From positions 1 to 11,636 of the forward strand of contig JAWVEV010000161.1 in assembly GCA_033856535.1 (NCBI GenBank): DNA of 11,636 nt, given 5' to 3'. How positions within the stretch are numbered: position 1 is the first letter of the stretch; the number at the start of each line of letters is the position of its first letter. A program made the position numbers and the translations under genes. Below the pieces are notes generated by a model. The model was not told where the DNA came from. It saw only the letters and a list, made by a program, of their open reading frames with translations, and ran no database searches. Below, piece by piece: positions 1-7,912 of the stretch. The DNA comes from JAWVEV01 sp033856535 (GTDB lineage Bacteria > Actinomycetota > Thermoleophilia > Miltoncostaeales > Miltoncostaeaceae).

Positions 1-754
1 CGAAGACGCAGAGCTTGGAGCCGGCGCCGGGCAGCGCCTGTCGGCTCTCCAGCCCGGTCTCCGTGATCCGCACCGCCTCGCCCGGGCGCACGTCGCGCTC
101 GAAGCGGGCGCCGATCTGGTCCAGCGCGCAGGTCTCGGAGGCGACGCACCAGCCGCCGTCGTCCAGCCGGCCGAGCACCAGCGGGCGCACGCCGTGCGGG
201 TCGCGGAAGGCGACCAGCTCGCGCTCGGAGAGGGCCACCACCGAGTAGGCGCCCACCAGCCGCGGCATCACGGCGCCGGCGGCGGCCAGGAGGCTGCCGG
301 GCTCGGCGGCCAGCAGGGCCGCGATCAGCTCGGAGTCGCTCGAGGCGTGGAAGCGGGCGCCCTCCTCCAGCAGCCGCACGCGCAGCGCGTCGGTGTTGGT
401 GAGGTTGCCGTTGTGGCCGAGCGCGACGAAGCCGTCGCCGCGGGTGTGGGCCACCGGCTGCGCGTTGTCCCACTTGTTCGCGCCGGTGGTCGAGTAGCGC
501 ACGTGGCCGATCGCGGCATGGCCGGTGAGGCTGCGAAGGGCGGGCTCGTCGAAGACCGCGCTGACGAGGCCGAGGTCGCGTTGCACCGTGACGCCGGCGC
601 CGTCGCTGACCGCGATGCCGGCGCTCTCCTGCCCCCGGTGCTGCAGCGCGTGCAGCGCGTAGAAGGCCAGGCGCGACACGTCGCGCCCCGGCGCGACCAC
701 GCCGAAGACGCCGCACTCCTCCTTGGGATGGTCGTCGTCGTGGGGGTCGATCAC
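1..754 (-). CDS. purF: Amidophosphoribosyltransferase PurF (glutamine PRPP amidotransferase), N-terminal part, cut by window edge
   Basis: PurF catalyses the first committed step of purine synthesis, PRPP plus glutamine to 5-phosphoribosylamine. About 251 codons are visible, covering the class II (Ntn-type) glutaminase domain; the phosphoribosyltransferase half lies beyond the left edge. Translation from GTG at 754 gives a 13-residue leader ending in Glu-Glu, then Cys14 in ECGVFG, followed by LQHRGQESAGIA, GHVRYSTTG, GHNGNLTN, SDSELI and RDPHGVRPL. The leader resembles the cleaved propeptide of the Bacillus subtilis-type enzyme, so Cys14 would become the N-terminal nucleophile after processing. 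Cys249 near the edge would be mature residue 236, matching the first [4Fe-4S] ligand of the B. subtilis enzyme as I remember it, so an iron-sulfur, oxygen-sensitive PurF is likely. The start overlaps the purL stop as GTGA, and GGAGG lies 7 nt upstream inside purL. Identity is very secure. Confidence 0.96.
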   Translation of the reverse strand, partial: MIDPHDDDHPKEECGVFGVVAPGRDVSRLAFYALHALQHRGQESAGIAVSDGAGVTVQRDLGLVSAVFDEPALRSLTGHAAIGHVRYSTTGANKWDNAQPVAHTRGDGFVALGHNGNLTNTDALRVRLLEEGARFHASSDSELIAALLAAEPGSLLAAAGAVMPRLVGAYSVVALSERELVAFRDPHGVRPLVLGRLDDGGWCVASETCALDQIGARFERDVRPGEAVRITETGLESRQALPGAGSKLCVF

Positions 755-2940
755 CCCAGCGCCTCCGGGATCGCCCGCTCGTATGCGCTCCGCAGCTCGT
801 CCACGCCCAGTGAAACATCGGCGCCGGCCGCGCGCACCGTGAGCCGGTCACCGCCGACCCGGCCGATCTCGGCCAGCGAGACCTCGCCGGCCAGGTCGGC
901 CAGCGCCGCGCGGTCCTCGGGCCGGCAGGTCACCAGGACCCGGCCGCCGCCCTCGCCGAACAGGGCCTCGTCGGCCCGCCGGCCGCCGGTCAGGTCCACC
1001 GCGGCGCCGATGCCGCCGGCGATCGCCGACTCGGCCAGCGCGACCGCGGCGCCGCCCGCCGACACGTCGTGGGCGCTGCGCAGCAGGCCGGCCGCGGCGG
1101 CGTCGGCCAGGAAGGCGCACAGCGCCGCCTCGGCCGCGACGTCGGGCATCGCCGGGCGGCCCAGGGGCTCGCCCAGGTACTCGCTGCAATCCAGGCGCGG
1201 CTCGCCGGCGCCCGCCATCAGGACCAGGTCGTCCGCGGCCGAGAAGCCATGGCCGACGCTTCGCTCGGCCCGCTCGATCACGCCCATCATTCCCACCACC
1301 GGGGTCGGGTAGATCCTGCGGCCAAGTGACTCATTGTAGAGCGAGACGTTCCCGGACACGACCGGCACCCCGAGCGCCTCGAGCGCCTCGGCCATCCCGG
1401 CGATCACCTCGCGCAGCCGCCAGCCGGTGGAGCCCTTCTCGGGGTTGGCGAAGTTGAGGCAGTCCGTGGCCGCCACCGGCCGGGCGCCGGTGCAGGCCAG
1501 GTTGCGGGCCGCCTCGAGCACGACGGCGCGGCCGCCGCCGCGCGGGTCGAGCTCGCAGTGCCACTCGGCGCCGTCGGTCGTGAGCGCGATGGCCCGGTCG
1601 GTGCCGGGGAGCCGCACCACGGCCGCGTCGCCGCCCGGACGGCGGATCGTGCCGGCGCCGACCAGGTGGTCGTAGCGCTCGTAGACCCAGCGCTTGCTGG
1701 CGATCGTGGGGCGGGCGAGCAGGGCAAGGAGGGCCGCCGCGGGGTCGTCCGGCTCGGGCACCGCCGCCAGGTCGACCGGCTCGGCCTCGGGCGCCGGCAC
1801 CAGCGGCACGGGCTGGACCGGGCAGTCGGCGAGCAGGCCCGCCGGGATGTCGACCACGATCTCGCCGCCGGCGCGGGCGCGCAGCGCGTCACCCTCGGTG
1901 ACCGTGCCGATCGGGGTGGCGTCCAGGTCCCAGCGCCGGCAGGCCGCGACCACCTCGTCGAGGCGCTCGGGCGTGACCACGGCCAGCATCCGCTCCTGGC
2001 TCTCGGAGACCAGGATCTCGGCCGGCGCCAGCGTCTCGCGCAGCGGCACCAGGTCGAGGTCGAGGTCGAGCCCCACGCCGCCCTTGGCGGCCATCTCGCT
2101 GGCCGCGCTGGTCAGGCCGGCGGCGCCCAGGTCCTGCAGCGCCACGAACGCGCCGGCCGCGGCCAGCTCGAGGCAGCAGTCCATGAGCTTGCGCTCGGTG
2201 AAGGGGTCGCTCACCTGCACCGAGGGGCGCTTGTCGTCGTCGAGCGAGAGGTCGGCCGAGGCCAGCACGCTCGCCCCGCCGATCCCGTCGCGGCCGGTGC
2301 GGTTGCCGATCAGCACCACGTGGTTGCCCGGCCCGCTCGCCGCGGCGCGCAGCATGCCGTCGTGGCGGAGCACCCCGACGCACATCGCGTTGACCAGGCA
2401 CGAGTCCTCGTAGCGCGCGTCGAAGGAGACCTCGCCGCCCACGGTGGGCACGCCGATGCAGTTGCCGTAGTGGCCGATGCCGGCCACCGCGCGGGTGAAC
2501 AGGTGCCGGCTGCGGGCGCTCGAGAGCTCGCCGAACCGCAGGCTGTCGAGCAGCGCGATCGGCCGGGCGCCCATCGCGAGGATGTCGCGGACGATGCCGC
2601 CGACGCCGGTGGCCGCGCCCTCGAAGGGCTCCACCGCGGAGGGGTGGTTGTGGCTCTCGATCTTCAGCGCCACGGCCCAGCCGTCGCCCACGTCGACCAC
2701 GCCGGCGTTCTCGCCGGGGCCCTGCAGCACGGCCGGCCCCGTGGTCGGGAACGCCTTGAGGAACGGGCGCGAGTGCTTGTAGCTGCAGTGCTCGCTCCAC
2801 ATCAGGCTGAACATGACCAGCTCGGGGTCGGTCGGCTCGCGCCCGAGCAGCCGCGGGATGAGCTCGGCCTCCTCGTCGGTGAGCCCGAGCTGGCGATGAA
2901 GCGGAATGGGCGTCAAGTCCCTCTCGCGCGTCGGGGCCAC
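751..2940 (-). CDS. purL: Phosphoribosylformylglycinamidine synthase subunit PurL (small type)
   Basis: PurL is the ATP-dependent synthetase subunit that converts FGAR to FGAM, using ammonia supplied by PurQ in a PurLQS complex in the cytoplasm. The 729 residues fit the small PurL type (about 740) rather than the roughly 1300-residue fused enzyme. Visible motifs are MWSEHCSYKHS near residues 47-57, LQGPGENAG near 72-80, KIESHNHPSAVEPFEGAATG near 93-112 (substrate and Mg/ATP region), GVPTVGGEVSFD near 163-174, NRTGRDGIGGAS near 210-223, and HDVSAGGAAVALAES and FGEGGGRVLV in the C-terminal repeat half. The start is GTG at 2940, the farthest upstream start codon in this frame. It lacks a good Shine-Dalgarno, sits partly in the loop of a strong hairpin, and shares a base with the stop of a 15-codon mini-ORF, so translation may depend on re-initiation. 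The stop overlaps purF by 4 nt. Confidence 0.97.
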   Translation of the reverse strand: MAPTRERDLTPIPLHRQLGLTDEEAELIPRLLGREPTDPELVMFSLMWSEHCSYKHSRPFLKAFPTTGPAVLQGPGENAGVVDVGDGWAVALKIESHNHPSAVEPFEGAATGVGGIVRDILAMGARPIALLDSLRFGELSSARSRHLFTRAVAGIGHYGNCIGVPTVGGEVSFDARYEDSCLVNAMCVGVLRHDGMLRAAASGPGNHVVLIGNRTGRDGIGGASVLASADLSLDDDKRPSVQVSDPFTERKLMDCCLELAAAGAFVALQDLGAAGLTSAASEMAAKGGVGLDLDLDLVPLRETLAPAEILVSESQERMLAVVTPERLDEVVAACRRWDLDATPIGTVTEGDALRARAGGEIVVDIPAGLLADCPVQPVPLVPAPEAEPVDLAAVPEPDDPAAALLALLARPTIASKRWVYERYDHLVGAGTIRRPGGDAAVVRLPGTDRAIALTTDGAEWHCELDPRGGGRAVVLEAARNLACTGARPVAATDCLNFANPEKGSTGWRLREVIAGMAEALEALGVPVVSGNVSLYNESLGRRIYPTPVVGMMGVIERAERSVGHGFSAADDLVLMAGAGEPRLDCSEYLGEPLGRPAMPDVAAEAALCAFLADAAAAGLLRSAHDVSAGGAAVALAESAIAGGIGAAVDLTGGRRADEALFGEGGGRVLVTCRPEDRAALADLAGEVSLAEIGRVGGDRLTVRAAGADVSLGVDELRSAYERAIPEALG
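762..766 (-). promoter_or_regulatory. Shine-Dalgarno of purF inside the end of purL
   Basis: The minus strand reads GGAGG followed by 7 nt and then the GTG at 754-752. It lies in the last codons of purL. This site decides the GTG start of purF and supports coupled translation across the GTGA overlap. Confidence 0.75.
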
Positions 2941-2963
2941 TACCGGGCCCCGACGAGGTCGGG
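2929..2963 (-). promoter_or_regulatory. Overlapping alternative hairpins at the purL start
   Basis: In the minus-strand RNA three segments occur in order: CCCGAC (2963-2958), CGTCGGGGCC (2955-2946) and GGCCCCGACG (2938-2929). Segments 2 and 3 form a perfect 10-bp stem with a 7-nt loop holding the first two bases of the purL GTG. Segments 1 and 2 can instead form a 6-bp stem with a 3-nt loop (CTC). The two pairings exclude each other because both use segment 2. No T-run follows, so a translational switch or start-site sequestering fits better than a terminator. Function is inferred. Confidence 0.5.
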
Positions 2964-2987
2964 AATATGGGATCGCGTCGCCGTCAT
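2940..2987 (-). CDS. Candidate 15-codon bridging mini-ORF between purQ and purL
   Basis: The minus strand carries ATG at 2987-2985 overlapping the purQ TGA (2986-2984) as ATGA. It then stays open for 15 codons (MTATRSHIPDLVGAR) and ends in TAG at 2942-2940. The last base of that stop is the first base of the purL GTG, giving TAGTG. It therefore spans the only non-overlapping junction in the operon exactly. No strong Shine-Dalgarno precedes it (AAGG lies about 11 nt upstream), so ribosomes would have to come from purQ. It may be a coupling peptide whose translation melts the hairpins over the purL start, or it may be chance: a short open frame is easy in GC-rich DNA. Nothing suggests a function for the peptide itself. 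Confidence 0.35.
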   Translation of the reverse strand: MTATRSHIPDLVGAR

Positions 2988-3631
2988 CGCGGTCGGGCCT
3001 TCAGCAACGCGCGGAACAGGGCCAGCCCGTCGGTCGAGCCGAGCAGCGGGTCCGCGGCCTCCTCCGGGTGCGGCATCAGCCCCAGCACGTTGCCCGCCGC
3101 GTTGGCGACGCCGGCGACGTGGTCGGTCGAGCCCAGCGCGTCCTCGCCGCGGTAGCGCAGCACCACCCGGGCGGTCGCCGGGTCGCCGTACCAGGCGCCC
3201 TCGTTGTTCTTGATCGGGATCGAGAGCGTGCGGTCCGGATCCAGGCCGCGGGTCCAGGGCGTGTCGGCGTCGGCGACCTCGAGCTCGACCTGCCGGCAGA
3301 CGAACGAGAGGGTCGCGTTGCGGCGCAGCGCCCCCGGCAGGAGGCCCGCCTCGCAGAGCACCTGGAAGCCGTTGCAGATCCCGAGCACCGGCCCGCCGGC
3401 CTCGGCGTGGCGGCGCACCGCGTCCATGATCGGCGCGCGGCTGGCGATGGCGCCGGCGCGCAGGTGGTCGCCGTAGCTGAACCCGCCGGGCAGGATCACG
3501 GCGTCGGTGCCCGCCGGGAGCTCGGCGTCGGCGTGCCAGGCCAGCTCGGCCCCGCCGCCGGCGGCCCGCACGGCGGCCCGGGCGCTCTCGTGGTCGAGCG
3601 AGCCGGGGAAGCGGACCACGGCGACGCTCAG
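2984..3631 (-). CDS. purQ: Phosphoribosylformylglycinamidine synthase subunit PurQ (glutaminase), probable CTG start
   Basis: PurQ is the class I glutamine amidotransferase subunit that feeds ammonia to PurL in FGAM synthesis. From the proposed start it has 215 residues, near the usual 220-230. Visible are VAVVRFPGS at 3-11, LPGGFSYGDHLRAGAIA at 47-63, the nucleophile elbow GICNGFQ with Cys86, IKNNEGAW near 140-147, and MPHPEEA with His188 and Glu190 completing the triad. No ATG, GTG or TTG lies at the expected start. CTG at 3631-3629 forms a CTGA overlap with the purS stop and is preceded by GAGGTG with 5-nt spacing. The alternative GTG at 3619 would remove part of the first beta strand and lies about 17 nt from the Shine-Dalgarno. 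The frame stays open upstream through purS to 4003, but that extension is not PurQ-like. The function is secure and the start codon is inferred. Confidence 0.94.
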   Translation of the reverse strand: MSVAVVRFPGSLDHESARAAVRAAGGGAELAWHADAELPAGTDAVILPGGFSYGDHLRAGAIASRAPIMDAVRRHAEAGGPVLGICNGFQVLCEAGLLPGALRRNATLSFVCRQVELEVADADTPWTRGLDPDRTLSIPIKNNEGAWYGDPATARVVLRYRGEDALGSTDHVAGVANAAGNVLGLMPHPEEAADPLLGSTDGLALFRALLKARPR

Positions 3632-3864
3632 GACGCCACCTCGACCCGGTAGTCCTCGATCAGCGCGTTGGCCAGCAGGCGGTCGCACATGTCGCGGGCC
3701 TGGGCGGCCGGATCGTCGCCGTCGAGGTCGAGCTCGATGCGCTTGCCGACCCGGACGTCGCCGACGCCGGCGAAGCCGAGCTGGCGGAGCGCCCCGGCCA
3801 CGGCCTGGCCCTGCGGGTCCAGGACGCCGTGCTTGGGCATGACGGTGACCACGACGCGGCTCAT
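3628..3864 (-). CDS. purS: Phosphoribosylformylglycinamidine synthase subunit PurS
   Basis: PurS is the small dimeric subunit that holds the PurL synthetase and PurQ glutaminase together and helps ammonia transfer during FGAM synthesis. The 78 residues match the usual length of about 80. The sequence runs VVVTVMPKHGVLDPQGQAV at residues 4-22, then GKRIELDLDG near 40-49, and ends with a short strand, giving the beta-alpha-beta-beta-alpha-beta pattern of the family. The start is ATG at 3864, overlapping the purC stop as ATGA, with GGAGG 7 nt upstream. Its own stop overlaps the proposed CTG start of purQ. Its place directly before purQ and purL confirms the role. Confidence 0.95.
   Translation of the reverse strand: MSRVVVTVMPKHGVLDPQGQAVAGALRQLGFAGVGDVRVGKRIELDLDGDDPAAQARDMCDRLLANALIEDYRVEVAS
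3637..3642 (-). promoter_or_regulatory. Shine-Dalgarno supporting the CTG start of purQ
   Basis: The minus strand reads GAGGTG, matching the SD core, with 5 nt (GCGTC) before CTG at 3631. It lies in the last codons of purS. The spacing favours CTG over the next standard start, GTG at 3619. Confidence 0.6.
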
Positions 3865-4735
3865 GCGCCCGCCTCCCTGAGGTAGTCGTCGAAGGACCGG
3901 CCGGTGATGCGCTCGTAGGCCTCCACGTAGCGGCCGCGCGTGCCCGCCACGACATCTGGGGGCAGCTCGGGCCCCGGCGGGGTGCGGTCGAAGCCCTGCT
4001 CATCGAGCCAGTCGCGCACGTACTGCTTGTCGTAGGAGGGCGGGCTGACGCCCGGCTCCCAGCCCTCGGCCGGCCAGAAGCGCGACGAGTCGGGGGTGAC
4101 CACCTCGTCGCCCAGCACCAGGCGTCCCTCGGGGTCGCGGCCCAGCTCGAGCTTGGTGTCGGCGAGGACGATCCCGGCCGCCCGGCACTCGTCCGCGCAC
4201 CGGGCGTAGACCGCGAGCGTGATCCGCTCCAGCTCCCCGAGCGTCTCGGCGCCGACGATCTCGGCCGCCTCGGCCAGGGTCAGGTTCTCGTCATGCCCCT
4301 CCTCGGCCTTGGTGGCCGGGGTGAAGATCGGGGCGGGCAGCGGGTCACCCAGGCGCAGCCCCGGAGGCAGCGCGTGGCCGCACACGGCGCCGGTCTCGAG
4401 GTAGTCGCGGTGGCCGGAGCCGGCCAGGTAGCCCCGCGCCACGCACTCGACCGGGAGCATCTGCAGCCGGCGGACCAGCATCGTGCGGCCGGCGAGATCG
4501 GGCGTCCGGAACTCGGCCGGCAGGTCCGCCGGCGCCGCGCTCAGCAGGTGGTTCGGGACGATGTCGGCGGTGCGGGCGAACCAGTGCAGCGAGAGGCCGG
4601 TCAGCACGCGCCCCTTGTCGGGGATCGCGGTGGGCATCACCACGTCGTAGGCGGAGATGCGATCGCTGGCGATCATCGCCAGGCGGCCCTCGCCGGCGGA
4701 GTGGACCTCGCGGACCTTGCCGCGCAGGACCAGGG

Positions 4736-4739
<4 letters not shown>
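3861..4739 (-). CDS. purC: SAICAR synthetase PurC (phosphoribosylaminoimidazole-succinocarboxamide synthase)
   Basis: PurC joins aspartate to CAIR using ATP, making SAICAR. The 292 residues match the longer type near 290-300, rather than the roughly 240-residue form of Bacillus. Motifs in order are GKVREVH near 7-13 (ATP site), SDRISAYD at 25-32, PVECVARGYLAGSG near 96-109, FTPATKAEEGHDENLT at 139-154, LADTKLELG at 192-200 and GDEVVTPDSSRFW at 210-222 (aspartate and metal region). The start is GTG at 4739, overlapping the purB stop as GTGA. The Shine-Dalgarno is weak, so translation probably depends on coupling to purB. The stop overlaps purS as ATGA. No key residue appears missing. Confidence 0.97.
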
Positions 4740-6027
<1,288 letters not shown>

Positions 6028-6031
<4 letters not shown>

Positions 6032-7323
6032 CCGGCGCGGCTCCCCGCCCGGGACATGCCCGACGCGATGTCGCGCCGCATCTGGCGCCCCTCGAAGGTG
6101 ATCCGGTCGGCCGCCTCGTACGCCGCGCGCCGGGCCCCCCACACGTCCGGGCCGCGCCCGGCGACGGCCAGCACCCGGCCGCCGGCGGTCACGATGCTCC
6201 CGTCGTGGCCGTAGGCGGTGCCGGCGTGGTACACCTCGGCGCCCAGCGCGGCCGCCTGGTCCAGCCCCCAGATCAGGTCGCCGGTCCGCGGCCGGCCGGG
6301 GTAGCCGGCGGCGGCGAGCACCACCGCCACGCACGGATCCGGGCTGACGCGCACGGGCGCCTCGCCGGGCAGCGACCCGGCGGCGGCGGCGTCCAGCACC
6401 TCCAGCAGGTCGTCCTCCAGGCGGGGCAGCAGCGCCTGCGTCTCGGGGTCGCCGAAGCGCGCGTTGAACTCCAGGACCCTCGGGCCGTCGGGGGTCATCA
6501 TCAGCCCGGCGTAGAGCACGCCGGAGAACGTGGCGCCCCGGCGCGCCATCTCGGCGACCACCGGGCGGTGGACGCGGTCGACCAGCTCGTCGGCCAGGTC
6601 GTCGGGCACGTCCGGGACGGGCGAGACCGAGCCCATGCCGCCGGTGTTCGGCCCGGTGTTGCCCTCGCCGATCGGCTTGTAGTCGCGGGCCGCGGGGAAG
6701 CGGACCACCCGGACGCCGTCCGAGATCGCGAGCAGCGAGACCTCGGGGCCGGTCATGCCCTCCTCGACCACCACCGCCCGGCCGGCCTCGCCGAAGGCGC
6801 CGCGCACCAGGCAGTCCTCGAGCGCCTCGCGCGCCTCGGCGGCGCTCCCGGCGACCACGACGCCCTTGCCGGCCGCCAGGCCGTCGGCCTTCACCGCGAC
6901 CGGCGTCCCGAGGCGCTCGAGCGCGGCCAGACCGTCCTCGAGCGTCGTGACGGTCTCGGAGCGCGCGGTGGGGACGCCGGCGGCGGCCATGACCTCCTTG
7001 GCGAAGGCCTTGCTCCCCTCGAGGCGCGCGGCGGCCGCCGAGGGCCCGAAGGCGGGGATGCCGGCGGCGCGGAAGGCGTCGGCCACGCCGGCCACCAGGG
7101 GCGCCTCCGGCCCGATCACCGCGAGGGTCACCTCGCGCTCCTTGGCCAGGGCGACGAGCGCCCCGGCGTCGGTGGCGTCGATGCGGTGGACCTCGGCGTC
7201 GCGGGCGATGCCCGGGTTCCCGGGCGCGCAGATCACCTTGGGGCGGTGCGGGGACCGGGCGAGCGCCCGCACCAGGGCGTGCTCGCGGCCGCCGCCGCCG
7301 ATCACCATCACCGTGCGGCTCAC
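6028..7323 (-). CDS. purD: Phosphoribosylamine-glycine ligase PurD (GAR synthetase)
   Basis: PurD joins glycine to 5-phosphoribosylamine with ATP to make GAR, the step directly after PurF. The 431 residues match the monofunctional enzyme. The N domain shows VMVIGGGGREHAL near 5-17 and PGNPGIA near 35-41; next come GPEAPLVAGVAD near 71-82 and GSKAFAKE near 103-110. The ATP-grasp part has VKADGLAAGKGVVVA at 144-158, EEGMTGPEVSLLAI near 187-200, DYKPIGEGNTGPNTGGMG near 214-231 and EFNARFGDPETQ at 285-296, the last carrying the metal-binding Glu and Asn. It is the first gene of the leftward operon. The start is GTG at 7323. No Shine-Dalgarno is evident, but a TAGGCT -10 hexamer ends 7 nt upstream, so a leaderless message is likely. 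The stop overlaps purB by 4 nt. Confidence 0.97.
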
Positions 7324-7335
7324 CCGGGCAGCCTA
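7323..7335 (-). promoter_or_regulatory. Likely leaderless promoter of the pur operon
   Basis: The minus strand has TAGGCT (7335-7330), a TAnnnT-type -10 box. With its last base at -7, the transcription start falls exactly on the G of the purD GTG at 7323. No clear -35 is visible: GGTCAC/GTCACG near the expected place is a poor match. A leaderless message leaves no room for a riboswitch before purD. Confidence 0.45.
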
Positions 7336-7390
7336 TTCATCGGCGCGGCCGCCGTGACCGTGGACGAGCGTCCCTGGCGACGGCTCGGCG

Positions 7391-7396
7391 TACGAT
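7391..7396 (+). promoter_or_regulatory. -10 box of the rightward small membrane protein gene
   Basis: TACGAT fits the TAnnnT pattern and ends 9 nt before the ATG at 7406, predicting a start near 7403-7406 and a leader of 0-3 nt. No good -35 is visible. It lies back to back with the purD promoter in an 82-bp divergent region. Confidence 0.4.
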
Positions 7397-7405
7397 GGCC
7401 GTTCC

Positions 7406-7780
7406 ATGGGCGATGCGCGGCAACCACCCTCTCGGGAGGACCTCGAGGCGCAGCGCGAGCTGCTGCGCGAGGCCATCGCCGACCTGCCGTCGGCCGACAA
7501 CCCCCACCAGGCCGCCAACGAGGTGCTGCGCGCGCTCGACGCCTACATGGAGAACGCCCACCCGGCGGCGGTCGAGCACCGCGAGTCGCCGGTGACGGAC
7601 TTCGCGCAGCGCGCGCTGCCGGGGCCGCCGGGCTCGACCGGCTGGACGCGCTGGATCGTCTTCTCGGGCGCGATCCTCGCCAGCCTGGTGGTCGCCGTGG
7701 TGCTCTCCGGCGGGTGGCCCGCCGGCGCGGTCATCGTGGGCATCTGGGCGCTCGCGCTGATCGTCATGACCAACACCTGA
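7406..7780 (+). CDS. Small two-segment membrane protein, function unknown
   Basis: I do not recognise this 124-residue protein. Residues 1-50 are charged and helix-prone (EDLEAQRELLREAIADLP, then a second helix around NEVLRALDAYMENA). A Pro/Gly linker follows near 62-79, then two hydrophobic segments at about 82-101 (WIVFSGAILASLVVAVVL) and 105-121 (PAGAVIVGIWALALIVM), with only four residues after the second. A cytoplasmic N-terminal half with a membrane hairpin at the C-terminus is the likely layout. It has normal GC-rich codon use for the window. The start is ATG at 7406 with no Shine-Dalgarno but a TACGAT box just upstream, consistent with leaderless translation. It is divergent from purD; shared expression is possible, but nothing shows a role in purine metabolism. 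Confidence 0.7.
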   Translation: MGDARQPPSREDLEAQRELLREAIADLPSADNPHQAANEVLRALDAYMENAHPAAVEHRESPVTDFAQRALPGPPGSTGWTRWIVFSGAILASLVVAVVLSGGWPAGAVIVGIWALALIVMTNT

Positions 7781-7833
7781 GAGACCGGCCGAAGGTGTGC
7801 CCGATGGGGTCGTCCGCGGGACCCGCCAGCGAA

Positions 7834-7839
7834 TAGCCT
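7834..7839 (+). promoter_or_regulatory. Possible -10 box for the secreted repeat protein gene
   Basis: TAGCCT fits TAnnnT and would place the transcript start near 7846, with a leader of about 67 nt. No convincing -35 lies 17-18 nt upstream, so this is a weak call. The rest of the 132-bp gap (7781-7912) shows only short GC hairpins and no gene. Confidence 0.22.
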
Positions 7840-7901
7840 TGCCTCGCCGCCGCCGGCTCGGACCTGCCGCGCGCCGAGCGGCACCGCGACAACCCACGCC
7901 C

Positions 7902-7906
7902 GGAGG
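7902..7906 (+). promoter_or_regulatory. Shine-Dalgarno of the secreted repeat protein gene
   Basis: GGAGG followed by 6 nt (GATCAC) and the GTG at 7913. It fixes the start, which is directly followed by a good signal peptide. Confidence 0.75.
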
Positions 7907-7912
7907 GATCAC

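Noticed and set aside
2929..2955. Purine attenuator terminator before purL
   Set aside because: The 10-bp stem is strong, but no T-run follows and it covers the purL start itself, so a classical Rho-independent attenuator does not fit. It is kept only as a possible translational structure.
1558..3213. 551-residue plus-strand open frame opposite purL
   Set aside because: It is an antisense shadow caused by G/C third-position bias: low-complexity Arg/Ala/Gly/His composition and no start signals.
2984..4003. Long minus-strand frame that would give purQ a 124-residue N-terminal extension
   Set aside because: The extension runs through purS and part of purC in another frame, is Arg/Pro-rich shadow sequence, and has no PurQ similarity. 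The real protein begins at 3631.
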